The notes beneath the pieces are model-generated. The model was not told the origin of the DNA, searched no databases, and saw only the letters and a list, made by a program, of their open reading frames with translations. Below, piece by piece: positions 24,383-36,753 of a stretch of DNA of 64,000 bases (positions are counted from its first letter, which is position 1; each line of letters starts with the position of its first letter). Position numbers and translations under genes: made by a program. This DNA is from Cephalotus follicularis (taxonomy: Eukaryota > Streptophyta > Magnoliopsida > Oxalidales > Cephalotaceae), in contig BDDD01001953.1 of assembly GCA_001972305.1 (NCBI GenBank), positions 69,005 through 133,004 of the forward strand, given 5' to 3'.

Positions 24383-25765
24383 ATTGACTGCTATTATTGC
24401 GTCTGAATGACTGTTACGGTTACTGTATAATTAATATGGTGTTCCTCTCCTCGGTCTGTTACGCCTAGAGCGCGTATATTGCTCTTCCTAAAAGCCTAGG
24501 AACCCGAGGAATCGGTCTGCTTACAGTGTAATGTTATCCCTATCCTGGCTCCTCTGCCTTAACGTCTGGAGTGCGTTATCGCTCCTCCTTCAGTAGAGGG
24601 ATGTCGAGGAAGGATTATTGTTACAACTAGTGACTGTGAATAGTTGTTATGGAATGAATGACTGTATTGAACGAATTAAATGGACTGTATTGTATATTGT
24701 ATGAATTGTTATTGCATCTTTCATTGCATATGCCTACTGCATCTGTATATTGCATCTGCACGTGGGTAGTAGTTCCTACACGACCGGTGGTCGCTGACCC
24801 ATTGCATTTTAATGTAATGGGTCAAGTACAGGTGGAGCTTCACAGCAAGCTGAGAATTGAAGCCCCGGGTGAGCCTCTTCCCTTTTATTGCAGTTCGACG
24901 ACCCAGAAGCATAAGAACATTGTATTTTTGTTTTATGACCTATCTGCTTGTGGCAGAGCTATATGTTTGACTATATTGTATAACATTGGGTTTTATCCAC
25001 GTAAGTGATGTTTTATTGGACTGTTCCGCATGCATTATTATATTGTTAAATGTTTTTAATTTTCGCTGAATATTATTAAATGAATGATACTAGCACGTCA
25101 AATCTTGAGGGTTGATCCTTGGGGTTTGGGATGTTACATTATAGAACCCGAAATCAAATTGGGCACCACAAGTTCAGAAATTTACAATCTATAACCGAAA
25201 CCGGGTAGAGAAAAAAATTGAAACGATCCGTCGAGTTCGGATCGGATCAGTTTTTGGGTTTTTTTCCCTCATAAATAGTGAGATTTGATCAGATCGGGTT
25301 ATGTTTTCTACAAAATCTATTCTATTCGACATGACCGGATTGTAAATTATAAAATCTGAATCCGAACCTGACACGACAGATTTTGAAATTTACAATCCGA
25401 AATTGAAACAGAGTAGAGAAAAAATTTGAACCAATCCATCACGTTCGATTCATTTCAGAATGAATCCTCGATTTTTCGGATTTAATTTTCACCCCTCACA
25501 TTGATTTCATTTTTCACCGGGGCCTACAATCTTTTTTCATATTCCACACTGCAAAATCGATACCAATTTTTCGCAGCCGTCTGATAAGCCACATCTACTC
25601 AAGGCAGTTCAAATTTCAAAACCTCGTACAGTCTATGGTCGACCGTTGGAGACTTCTCGTTTTTTGAGCGTGTAACTGAAACATAAAGAAACAAGCTAAC
25701 AAAGACCTGTGTTTGTTTGTTTGTATACAAATTTGATAAGCTGCAAGGTAAAGATACAATAGACC

Positions 25766-28356
25766 ATGAGACGCCATGGCTGGCAACCCCCTCTCCACCC
25801 TTTACAGGTAAAACCGTAACATAGATTGAATTGATGCCTACCCATTTGTTGGAATTTTGAATATAAAGTACCTGTGATAATCATGTTTAAAAGACTTAAT
25901 ATATTCATTTGTTGGTTGCAGATAGTTGGAATGGTCATTTACAGTTTTCTAGTTGTGGCCTTCTATACTTTCCTGGGACTTTTCATTGGAAACAGAATTG
26001 CTGAAATCACTGTCACTACCCTCTTTTCCTTTGCGGTAATGTTTTTTCTTAAATAAATTAATGGTTTTTTTTTTCATGGACTTGATAATATTTGCTTGCT
26101 ATGTATTTTCAGGCACTTTCAGTGATGTTCCTATTTATTACGTGTACTGCCATTGACCCAACTGATAAAACTAGATTTAAGAAGAGGAGAAGAGCAAACG
26201 ATAATGGGTTGCCGAAGTTAAATTATGGGTTTTTATTGAATCATATCGTTGTGAGTTTTTTTAGGAGACTGGAGAGGAAAATACTTAAGACATTTATAAG
26301 GAGGAAGTATTTGGATCCATGGGAAACTAGTGCTCAAATGGAACCTTTCTTACCATTTCCTCTTGTAATGAAGGATGATGCCATTGCACCTGATCTCAAG
26401 GAATATGACATCTCTTATTGCTCTTTGTGTGATTGCGAGGTTGGCCATACTCTAATTTTTGATATATTTAGACGACAAATATATACATGTCAACATACAC
26501 TAGGTAATGAGCAGTATAAGATAGATGAAATAGGAATTGCTTTTGTTCTATTGTATCTCAGGTGAAAAAGCACAGCAAGCACTGCAGATCCTGCAACCGG
26601 TGTGTTGAGGGGTTTGATCACCATTGCAGGGTAAGAATGGGGGTGTTATTCCTCTATTCTGGGCTTTATTTGTTTTGCCTTGCTCGTTACAAAAATTTGA
26701 CAAGGGGCTTGTTGACAAAAGGATTTTTGTTTGGTTCCAGTGGTTAAACAACTGTGTTGGCAAAAGGAATTACACAACATTCATACTTCTAATGATATTT
26801 GTCTTGTTGATGGTTAGTAGATTCTGTATTTTTTGATTGTTTAGTAAATCCTAATTTATTACGTTCACTTGACGAAATTTTAGAAATTTATTTTTTCCGC
26901 AATAAAATTGCAACTGGTGCAGCAAATCGTAGAAGGAGGTACTGCCATTGTCATATTTATCAGGTGCTTTGCTGATAAGAAAGGAATAGAGCAAGAGCTA
27001 GGAAGGAGGCTCTATGTAGAGTTTCCGAGAGGGGTTCTTGCCACGATATCGGTACTATTTAGTTATCTTTCTTTCCTTTCTTCATTGGTTTACCAGGAAT
27101 TGTTGGTTGCAAATTGTCTTGCTCATTGGATTATGTTGTTGAAATGGTGCAGATTTTGTTGGTTTTAATGACAGCTTATAGTTCAGCAGCACTAGGACAG
27201 CTATTCTTCTTTCATGTAGTTCTCATTAGAAAGGTAAATACATTTTTTCCTTTGAAAAGTTTACACTATATGATCGTGATAGATTCATTGGTTCCCTGCC
27301 CATCAATTTCGTTTGTTACCTTCTGTACCTCATTCACTTAATGCTACAGATTTTGGAAGGTACAGATATTTTGGCATTATCATAATAAGACATTGCAACG
27401 CCGAGAATATTTATATCACCTTTTTTTTTTTTTTTATCGAAATTGTATGTTCAAATTAATAAGAACTTTATGTGATAGTTCCTAGGATTAAAATTTATAG
27501 TATTTAAAGCAAAGGGTTAAAACTGACGCTCTCTTTCTATTGTTCACCGTGTGAAGTTTTACTATCTCCTTCCTTGGTCTGATTAGTATCTCTATTGTTG
27601 GGACAGGGAATGAGAACATATGATTATATCCTGGCAATGAAAGAGGAGAACCAATTCGGAGAACAAGATCCATTCGATGATTCAGAAATCTCTTCAGATG
27701 ATTCCGATTTTGATTCACTGGACAAATCATCATTTGTATCACGATATATATGTAGAGGACATGGAGTAAATCAGGTATATTTTCACTGCATTTTCAGAAG
27801 CAATAAGCACAACCCACCTTACTAGTGCATTACTGTAACTTTTTAGAATCCAAGAGTGTTGTCCATAAGAATCGATGAAGATCCTGAACCTGCGAATGCA
27901 ACCAAGAAACAAGGCTTTCATGCTAGCATTGATCCATGGAAACTGATTAAGCTGAGCAAAGAGAAAGCTCTGTTAGCAGCTGATAAGGCAAGAGGAAAAC
28001 TCATGAGACAGAAGTCAGTGGCGGAACTTGATGCTTTAAAGCCACTACCATTGGAGACGAAATACGGGCCACTGATGAATTCGGATAAAACTATGGCCAA
28101 TACAGGATCAGGCTTAACACCTCTCATTTCCATAGGAAGGCTTCCGGGGTCACCAGGAAGGTTTTCAAGCCCAAGAAGACGCTTTTCGGGCTCTCCAACC
28201 ATGTTTTCTGGTGTTATGTCATCACCAAAGCACAATTACAAAAGCAAATTTGACTTGAAGTTAACAGAGGTGTCAAGGGAGCTTGAAACCTACATTTCAA
28301 GGCAGGTTTTATATTCTGTTATAAAGAAGGATGGGAGCGAGGCATCACCCAGATAG
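25766..28356 (+). CDS. DHHC-type protein S-acyltransferase (palmitoyltransferase)
   Basis: It transfers palmitate from acyl-CoA to protein cysteines at a membrane. Nine exons keep one frame: 25766-25807, 25922-26035, 26113-26439, 26562-26630, 26741-26812, 26923-27051, 27153-27233, 27607-27774 and 27847-28356. All have GT..AG introns and together give 503 residues. The start [14 protein letters not shown] is typical of the plant PAT18-22 group. Membrane segments lie at about residues 15-37, 43-66, 192-215 and 245-275. A DPTD motif is at 67-70. The cysteine-rich domain runs about 154-197, with the catalytic DHHC at 180-183 split from WLNNCVG by an intron. TYDYI at 282-286 stands for the TTxE motif. 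The tail is Ser/Arg-rich ([12 protein letters not shown]). An upstream acceptor at 26884 would also keep frame and add 13 residues; I chose 26923 because it gives the usual spacing before EGGTAI. The gene looks intact. Confidence 0.93.
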
Positions 28357-29354
28357 GTGCAATATTTTAAGGAGTAATATTTTGTCTTAAATTTTTATTT
28401 CGAATTTATATTCTGAATGACGTGACACTTATTAATAAATGACACATAAATAATGATTTATATATATTATGATATATGTCGTATATTAATAAATGTCACA
28501 ACATTCGATACATAATTTCGAAACAAAAGTTTGGAACAAATAGCATTACTCATACTCTATTTTAATTGTTTCGATTCTCAGCCTTTGAGAAATATTATTT
28601 CTGTTGGCTTTGTGTATTATTGAAGAGCATCTCTTTACAGTGCAATTGAAATTAACGGTTTCATTTCTTCCCTTAATTGTCTGAGAGCAAATAACCCATT
28701 GGATATCTATGCTACTAATCATTCCCGTTTGGCAAATGTTTAGAATCATGTGTGAACTAGAATTTGCATCATTAATTTATATTAATAAAATATAAAATTC
28801 AACTTTTACAATATGAATTCTTTTTCGTTTGACACATGTCCTCTGTTTGAGTTTTAGTTGTAGCTTTGTTTGTTGTTTTTATACATAAAAAAGCAAACTT
28901 ACCTTTGACAATTTGCTTTGGTTACAAGCAAGACAATGGAAAAAGTACCCATAAAAATTGTTCTATCTATTACCGTCTTGTTTAAATATATTAAAATTGT
29001 TACCATTCAAAATCTGTTTAAGACTTTTTTTCAAACAAGTTCTGTCCCAAAACCAGAATATCCGTCACATCCGAATACCAATTAATCATATATGGTACCC
29101 GTTTAATACTCGAATTCTAACAAAAAATTAAACCTTAAAATCATTGTTTAGAATAACAAACAAATTTATACAACATCCTAACATCAACCATACCACATAA
29201 ATCAATATTCAAAGATAATTTTAACAACATAATACTTTAGATAAATCAAATACAATTCAAAATTAATATAAAATAAATACATTTATACTTTAGATAATTT
29301 GTACATAAGGTGTAGAGTTCAAATCCCAAAAACTACAATATATATATATATATA
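28357..29354. other. AT-rich 3' flank of the S-acyltransferase gene
   Basis: Non-coding AT-rich sequence. It has AATAAA-like words soon after the stop codon (28433), then poly(A)/poly(T) stretches and a TA run at 29339-29354 that was the insertion target of Tat element 1. No other gene or element was recognised. Confidence 0.6.
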
Positions 29355-29849
29355 TGATACGGTAAAAATTCTACTTAAAGAATAGTGTCACGTGTCCTCG
29401 GGTCGTGACGCAAGATGTCCACCAGAGCCACAGCCACAGACTCGTGGTCAGGTGTTACCAACTCAAAGAATCGTGCCTAATGGCGTATTGGCACCAAATC
29501 CAGTGGAGATCAGGGAAATGCCCAAGATCTTCGGCATTTCCTTAGGGGATACACATCAACTCCGAAATTCATGCTTAACGGTTATAATCCAGCCCTATAA
29601 ATACAAGAATCAACAACTAAACATGGGTCAACCATTTTTACATACTGAAGCACCTTAAATTTATGTGCATTGCCTAATTTAAGCATCAGAGTGTCCCCGG
29701 GAGAAAACCCTCATAGACCTTCGTAGTGTTTACTCTACTTGTGAAAGGATAACGATCAAACCATCTTCTCGGAGCATTTAAGTGTTTCTCTTAACAAATC
29801 AAAGTTCTCTACATAGGATACTGTTGAGTAGAAGATTTATGTATCAACA
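29355..29849 (+). repeat. 5' LTR of Tat element 1
   Basis: Runs from TGATACGGTAAAA to GTATCAACA. It pairs with the LTR at 43775-44263 along its whole length. It contains the TATA box at 29596 and CACGTGTCC (an ACGT-core G-box type site) near the start. Confidence 0.93.
29596..29603 (+). promoter_or_regulatory. TATA box of 5' LTR
   Basis: TATAAATA, conserved at 44010-44017 in the 3' LTR and at 243-250 (minus) in the other Tat LTR. Confidence 0.6.
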
Positions 29850-29868
29850 GTTGACGTTATTTGTGAGA
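29850..29868 (+). other. Decayed primer-binding site of Tat element 1
   Basis: GTTGACGTTATTTGTGAG follows the LTR directly. It resembles the TTGGCGCC-type site usual for Tat elements if several G to A and C to T changes are assumed. That fits the mutation bias in the coding region, but the call is an inference. Confidence 0.45.
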
Positions 29869-29894
29869 AGCGCAGCGAAAAGCTATTAAGAATC

Positions 29895-31602
29895 ATGCCG
29901 AGAAGAAACAACAACCCCTCTGCAGCTGATGGCAACCAGACTGCCACTGGAAACAACCCACCTTCCACCGGCCAGGTTGTTGCCACTGCTGAGCAAGCTC
30001 CCATCACTGGGGAGCAATTTAGTCAGCTTCTCCAGGGGATGGAGCGCCTAACCAACATGTTGACGAATAACCTGTCCCACTGGGCTCAGGTCGGACTTGC
30101 TCAACAAATTGTCCGATGACAGTTTGGACCGCACAGGCTGGCCCAAGAGAACCAACGCCCCCGTGGGCAAAGACGAAACCCGCCGAGGAGGGGCATGCTC
30201 CCCCTGAGGCGGTCAGGGGTTGATGCACCCTTGAGGAGGAGAGCTGAGATTGATACATCTCAGAGGGAAGAGTCCTCAACTGCCCGGGATCACAAAAACA
30301 ATCCCCGACCAGAACATCTCGAGCACCAAGAAATGGAAGTGGATCGCCAGTGGGATGTTGAGGAGATACGTGTGCGCTCCAATACCTCGCACAGGTACGG
30401 AACAGTGCGAGGGAGTAGGTTGGACCACATGGCCACACTGGCGGGGGAGTCACAGGTTTCTAGCAGGGCTAGGAACATTGACGACGTTGAGAAAGCAATG
30501 AACAGATGGCTTGCAGAGATGGAGAAAAGGCTCCAAGGAGTCGAGCGGCCAAAGGGATATCTGTCCGAGGTGCTCAACATTAGTGCCAACTCCTTCACAT
30601 CCGAGATCATGAAGAAGCGTATCCCTAGTGGATTTCGATTCCTGAGTCTCAAGGAGTAAGATGGGTCCACAGATCCCATCCAACATGTGCGTACCTACAT
30701 CCAAACCATGTTGGTGCACCAAGCCTCGAACGTGACGCTTTGCCGAGGATTCCTGACAACACTGACTGGAGCTGTTCAGTCGTGGTATTCTACCCTGACA
30801 GAGGGATCGATGGCGAATTTCGAACAGTTTACAAAACTATTCATGGTCTAGTTCCTCAATAGCACCACGCAGAGGAGAAACTCTACACACCTGATCAACG
30901 TGGTGCAAGGGAAAGATGAACCTCTAAGAGACTACCTCACCAGGTTCAACAAGGAGTCACTCACAGTGAAAGACCTAGAGTCGTCCTTTGCTCTAGCAGT
31001 TCTCAATAGTGGGCTGAAGGATAATTCCCCCTTCACCTTCTCACTGATGAAGAAACCCACGGTTGATATGGAAGACCTGTTGAAGAGAGCAAAAAATATT
31101 TTAACGCCGAGGAGGGCATGGCTACTAGGAAACAAAAAACATATTGGTCGGGCCATCAGGTGTAGCAAGGGGAGCATTCACGAAGTGCTCCTGGGAAGAA
31201 AGAGAAGAGGAAGGAGAGGTCAGAGATGGCCAGGGATGACCTCGGATACAAACTCTCTAAGAGAATGAGTCATCAAGGGGAGGGGCGCCCATCCCGGCTT
31301 ATAACAATTTCGCCCCTCTACTGGAATCACGCACCAGGATATTTACCGTGGAAAAGGATAAGGTCTCCATCCAATAGCCCACACCAATGAGGTCTTCAGC
31401 TGAGAATAGGGATACAGAAAAATATTGTCGGTACCATCGTGACCACGGGCACGATACCGAAGAGTGCAGGCAACTAAAGAATCAGATAGAGGACCTGATT
31501 CGCAAGGGGCACCTACGCAAGTATGTGGATAGGAATGCTCCTCAGGAAAGGAGGGAGTGCAGAGAGGAAGCTCCACGACAACCAGAGGAGCAGCAGAAGT
31601 AG
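29895..31602 (+). pseudogene. gag: gag of Tat element 1
   Basis: Capsid/nucleocapsid gene. The start MPRRNNNPSAAD at 29895 is the first ATG after the primer-binding site. Open segments are 29895-30116, 30195-30656, 30900-31268 and 31387-31599, with in-frame stops between them and one frame change between 31268 and 31387. The retrotransposon gag core reads through 30660-31100, with LRDYLTRFNKESLTVKDL at about 30920. A zinc-knuckle-like CRYHRDHGHDTEEC occurs at about 31428, as in Tat gag proteins. It is followed by charged sequence leading into protease. Confidence 0.82.
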
Positions 31603-33528
31603 CCCAAAGGTGTCATCCATAACATCTCTGGAGGGGTCATATCTGGGGGCGACCATAAAAATTCCAAAAAGGCCTATAGAAGGCAATCCCTTGCTGTGCA
31701 ACAGTATCAGCATAGCAAAAGGTTAAAGACTGGTGGAGATGAGGAGGTGATATCCCTCTCCGAGGTAGACTATGAGGGAGTACGTCTTCCTCATGATGAT
31801 CCAGTAGTGGTAACTCTTATGGTGGAACTTTTCACTATAAAGATGATCCTTATTGATAGCGGAAGCTCAGTCGATATCTTGTACAAACATGTATTTGATC
31901 AGCTTAGGATACCGACCCACCAACTCAAGCCCGTGAAAACCCCACTGGTCGACTTTGTAGGGGACATGGCCCATCCTCTGGGTTCCATCGACCTATCCAT
32001 GGTTACAGGTATGACCCCACGTCAGACCCAGGTACAGATGACATTCCTGGTAGTAGATACACCTAGCCCGTACAATGCTATAATTGGGCGACCAGGTTTG
32101 AACCTAATGGAGGCGATAGTGTCTACGAGACACTTGGTGATGAAGTTCCCAATGAGGTTTGGCATGGGGCAAGTTCGAGGAGATCAACAGGTATCAAGGC
32201 AGTGCTACAAAACTTTCGTGATGGACAAGGGAAAAGAGAAGGCCTTGTCCATAGCAAATGTGGAGCTGAGAGGGGATGTGGAGCCCGAGCGACCACAGCC
32301 TGTTGAAGAAGTGTTACAAGTGCCCTTGGAGGAGGGCAATGAAGAAATAATTATCCAAGTTGGCTCACAACTTGAAGAGGTGGAGAAAGAGGAATTTATA
32401 ACGTTCCTCAAAAATAATAAAGATGTATTTGCTTGGTCGGCAAATGAGGTTCCTGGGATCAGCCCAGAGGTAATGGTGCACAAGCTATGCGTGGATCCTA
32501 TGAGGCCTCCGACCAGGAAGAAGAAAAGGAACTTCGCTCCCGAGAGGCAACAGGTAATAACCGAGGAGGTGAGCAGGCTATTACAAGCGGGGTTCATCAA
32601 GGAAGTGCACTATTCTGACTAGCTGGCGAACCCGGTCCTAGTCAAGAAAGCAAATGGCAAGTGGAGGATGTGCATTGACTTCACTGACCTCAACAAAGCT
32701 TGTCCGAAGGATCACTTCCATATCCCAAAAATTGATCAGTTAGTGGATGCGACCTCGGGATACAAAATGTTAAGCTTCTTGGATGCCTACTCTGGGTATA
32801 ATCAAATCCCCATGTATGGGCCCGACGAGAACAAGACAGCCTTCATCACTGACAGAGGCATGTATTGCTACAAAGTCATGCCCTTTAGCTTGAAAAATGC
32901 TGGGGTGACCTACCAACGGTTGATCAACAAAATCTTTGAACCCCAGATCGGGAGAAACATGGAGGTATATATTGACGACATGCTTGTCAAGACGCCGACA
33001 AGGAGTCCCCACATTAAAGACTTGGAGGAAACTTTTGGAGTGTTAAGAATATATAAGATGAAGCTCAATCCTTCGAAGTGTAATTTTGGGGTCACCTCTG
33101 GTAACTTTCTCGGGTTCATAGTGTCAAGCAGAGGAATAGAGGCCAACCCGAAGAAAATTTCAGCAGTTCAGAGCATGAGGCCTCCTCAGACCATCAGGGA
33201 TATACAGAAGTTGAATGGAAGAATAGCAACCCTGAGCAGGTTTGTCTCAAAGTCAGCAGAGAAGTGTTTCACTTTTTTCAAAGTATTGAGAGATCCTAAG
33301 GGATTTTCTTGGTCGGAAGAATGTCAAGCAGCCTTCGACAAGTTGAAGGAATACCTGGCTTCCCCTCCTGTAATATCAAAACCTAAGAATGGGGAGGACT
33401 TGTATTTGTACCTTGCTGCAACAACGGGCGCAGTGAGTGCAGTGCTTGTCAGAGAAGAGGAGAAAGTTCAAAGGCTGGTATATTATGTCAGCAAAGCCTT
33501 GAACGATGCTGATGGGAGGTATCCATAG
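31603..33528 (+). pseudogene. pol: pol part 1 of Tat element 1: protease and reverse transcriptase
   Basis: In the same frame as the end of gag. The aspartic protease has the IDSGSS active site, with the catalytic Asp at 31855-31857. Reverse transcriptase follows: KKANGKWRMCIDFTDLNKAC at about 32644, then FLDAYSGYNQI, and the catalytic YIDD at 32968-32979. The first, gypsy-type RNase H starts near 33370 (SKALNDADGRYP at about 33490). In-frame stops occur at 31600, 32620 and 33526. A one-base loss in an A run near 33536 then shifts the frame. The active-site residues themselves are intact, so loss of function comes from the stops and the shift. Confidence 0.9.
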
Positions 33529-35523
33529 GTAGAAAATTTGCTTATGCTCTGATTATAGCAGCAAGGAAGTTGAGGCCGTACTTCCAAGGTCATACTATCA
33601 AGGTCTTGTCCGACCAATCACTAAGACAAGTCCTAGCAAAGCCAGACCTCTCGGGAACGCTGATCAAGTGGTCGGTCGAGTTAGGCGAGTATGATGTAAA
33701 GTTTGAAGCCAGACTAGCAATAAAATCACAGGTCTTGGCAGATTTTGTAGGAGATCATATACTTACAGTGTGTATGGAAGAAGACACCTCTGAAGAAGAG
33801 AAGGGGTTATGGAAGTTGTCCGTGGATGGATCGTCCTGCGTCTCCGGCAGTGGAGCAGGATTGGTGCTAACAAGTCCAGATTGATGGACCATAGAGTACA
33901 CTCTGAGATTTGGCTTCAAGGCCACCAACAATGAGGCAGAGTGGGAAGCTCTGATCGCCAGGCTGACAATTGCGAAGCACTTAAAGGTTCAAAAAATAGA
34001 AGCCTCCAGTGATTCTCAGGTAGTAGTTGGTTTGGTGAGTGGCGAGTATGAAGCCAAAGAAGATTCCATGGCTAAGTACTTAACATACTTTCAGAGTTTG
34101 AAGTCAGCCTTCCAAACGATTAGAGTCTTGAAGGTGTCCAGAGCAGAAAATGCCCGAGCAGGCCAGTTGTCCAAGTTAGCAACGACGGAGGAGTTGCAGG
34201 AAAATAAAATAGTGCTCATGGACTATCTGGATAGGCCCACCATCTCGGAGGTATACGTGATGGACATGGATGGACCGTCGGGGCCAAACTGGATGACTCC
34301 ATTTATCAATTGGCTGAGGAACAGAATTTTTCCCGAGGACCCCTCTGAAGCGAGAAAACTGGTGTACTGAGCAAACAGATACCAACTCCGAGATGGAATC
34401 CTCTACAAAAGGTCTTTCTCTTTTCCTTGGCTGAGGTGTATGACTCCCCCAGAGGCTGATTATGCTTTAAGGGAAGTCTATGAAGGAGTCTATGGCAATT
34501 ACATAGAGGGCAGAACCTTGTCCCACAAATTATTGAGGCAGGGCTATTTTCGGCCGACCATGCACCAAGATGCCATAGACTTAGTGAGGAAGTGTGATAA
34601 GTGTCAGAGGAATGCTAACATGAGCAGACAACCTTCATAGCCTCTGACGTCTATCGCGACCTTTTCGCACTTTGCACAGTGAGGGATGGATTTCGTTGGA
34701 CCATTACCAGTGGCAACAAGGCAGAGGAAGTTTCTCATTGTGACAGTGGACTACTTCACCAAATGGGTAGAAGCAGAACTTTTGGCCACGATCACAGAGA
34801 AAAACACGGAGAGCTTTGTATGGAAATCGATCATATGCAGATTTGGAGTCCCGAGGGTAATAGTCTTAGATAATGGGAAGCAGTTTGATTGCCAAGCTTT
34901 CCGTGATTTTTGTAAAGAATGGAGAATAGAGCATAGACTGGCTTGGGTAGCCTACCCTCAGAGTAATGGTCAAGCCGAGGTGATCAACAGAGAAATCATC
35001 TAATGCTTGAAGAAGCTCCTTGAGGATAGCAAGAGAAGAAGGACAGAAGAGCTACCAAGTGTACTGTAGCCTTATAGAACCACTCCTTGGACCACAACTA
35101 GTAAGTCCCCATACAATCTTTGTTTTGGAGCTGAAGCTATGATACCGGTGGAGATTGGTGTACAGTCACCAAGGGTTGTGCATTTCAGTGAAGAAAATAA
35201 TGAAAAAGGGTTGAGGACCTTCCTCGACTTAGTGGAAGAGCTCAGAGATAAGGCCGCTATTAAAGTTGTAACCTACCAGCAGAGGGTGAGCCGTTACTTC
35301 AATAAAAAGGTCAACCCCCGACCACTAAAGGAAGGAGACCTAGCCTACGCAACTCGGCCATTGCAGATCTAACCAGTACCAGAGGAAAGCTAGCCCCTAA
35401 TTGGGAAGGACCATACAAGGTGAAGAGAGTGCTCCGCCCAGAAACATTCAAACTCGAAACTCTGGTGGGCATGGAAATTCCTAGAGCTTGGAATGCCGAG
35501 CACTTGAGGAAGTACTACCAATG
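33529..35523 (+). pseudogene. pol: pol part 2 of Tat element 1: RNase H, second RNase H, integrase
   Basis: Frame 0 continues from the frameshift. The rest of the first RNase H is at 33540-33780 (LRPYFQGHTIKVLSDQ). A second, archaeal-type RNase H follows (33800-34200: LSVDGSSCVSGSGAGLVL, then TNNEAEWEALIA and ASSDSQVVVGLV), the hallmark of Tat elements. Integrase follows from 34430. The zinc-binding part keeps CDKC at about 34592, but both expected His positions (about 34470-34500) read Tyr. The catalytic core shows VDYFTKW, LDNGKQFD and NGQAEV for the D, D, E triad. Stops lie at 33882, 34368, 34638, 34680, 35001, 35067 and 35370. The protein is dead both by stops and by the His changes. Confidence 0.88.
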
Positions 35524-35822
35524 ACATTTGTAAGATGTACAAATTCAAGAATGACAATAAGATTGAATTTTTTCTCAAAAAATGTGTGCAAAGATCACAG
35601 TTCCAAGTTTGCAAGGGACCAGAGGCCCAATGTTCATGTCCTTAAACCTCTGAACAGCCGCCGACCAACTCCCTCAAGGAAAGAAACTTTTATGCATGTG
35701 ATACCATGCTCCCAAGAGAGCAATCAGAGCAGGTCTTGACGCAGGACCCAAGCTCTTAAAAGTCTCACGAAGACTTAAAACTCCTAAGGGAGTAAACGAC
35801 GGAAGACTAAGGTCTCAAATCA

Positions 35823-36130
35823 CAAAGACTTCTCCCTAGGAGCACAAAGACTCTTGCCGAGGAGCACCTAAGACTCCTCCCGATGAGCACAAAGACTCCT
35901 CCTGAGGAGCACCTAAAGGCTCCTCTCAAGGAGCACAAAGAATCCTCCCGAGGAGCATCTAAAGACTCCTCTCAAGGAGCACTAAAGACTCCTCCCGATG
36001 AGTACCTAAGACTCTTCCCGAGGAGCACAAAGACTCCTCCCGAGGTGTACCCAAAGACTCCTCCCGAGGAGCACCCAAAGACTTCTCCTGAGGATCACTA
36101 AAAACTCCTCCCAAGGAGCACTAAAGACTT
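35823..36130. repeat. 21-bp tandem repeat downstream of pol
   Basis: About fourteen units of AAGACTCCTCCCGAGGAGCAC type, some with an extra CCT or CTA. Each unit contains the near-palindrome CTCCTCCCGAGGAG. The open frame 35883-36101 is only its translation. The rest of 35524-36750 is non-coding. Confidence 0.88.
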
Positions 36131-36753
36131 CTAAGGAAGCAACAAGACTCCCAAGGGAGCAAACACTGGTCGGTACTTATTTTCCCGACCATACCGATAT
36201 CGTGTCTTGAGAGGCGAATCCATAAGAACTTGCAACGATCAAGTTTGTTGGACTGAGCACTTTGAAATAAGTGCCCTACGTGGACTGCAAGCTTAGGCGA
36301 CCTGGTCTAGAATATAATGGATCAGACGAGACCCTGCTCGACAAACCCATAAGAACTTGCCCGAGTAGACCTAAAACTTTTTCTATGAACACTCCATAAC
36401 TCGTAAAGACTAAGTCCTGTTGCCTAAGCGCTTTTGAAATAAAGTGTTCTAAGGGGACTAGAAAGCTTGGGTAGTTAGGCCTGAAATTTGTAAGGCCACA
36501 ATATAAAGTCTAGAAGTTAGACTAGGTTAAGGTCCCCAAGGGGAACAATGATGCTCAATTGAAGTTCAGGTTGTATTACTTAGGTTCAATTATCCTAAGG
36601 AAGTTGCGAGTATTAGTTAGAGCCCGAGCATTCAAAGCAAAAAAATAAAGCTTACAAAAGAGATCCGATGTGTAAAAATATATAGTTTTATTGATACCAA
36701 AAGATTACATTGCTAAGGTAAAAAATTACAAGACAAAGAAAGAAAAATCTATT

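Larger units (their letters stand above)
21937..25138 (+). mobile_element. Solo-LTR-like element C, 3.20 kb, TSD TTATA
   Basis: It begins TGTAATACCCGAAA, ends TTTGGGATGTTACA, and is flanked by perfect TTATA copies (21932-21936 and 25139-25143). Left to right it has a leader-like part rich in TTGGGC (21960-22330), a CAGGTAGGATC block (22350), TA repeats (22497-22523), a 1.4 kb CATG-rich module (22540-23945), a minisatellite (24183-24382), and a block with CTGACCCATTGCA (24795) shared with E at 53918. The right end lies about 630 bp upstream of the S-acyltransferase start codon, so it may influence that gene. Frames inside are compositional artefacts. Confidence 0.87.
21860..25480. repeat. Degenerate GATCGG-type repeat, interrupted by element C
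   Basis: Two diverged copies of a sequence with CGACATGRCC, TTGTAAATTATA, CCGAA and AAATTTACAAT words: one at 21860-21936 continuing at 25144-25245, the other at 25255-25450. The first copy is the target of solo LTR C. It is probably a remnant of an unidentified non-autonomous element. Confidence 0.5.

Noticed and set aside
35883-36101. Thr/Pro/Glu-rich ORF of 72 residues
   Set aside because: Translation of the 21-bp tandem repeat downstream of pol.
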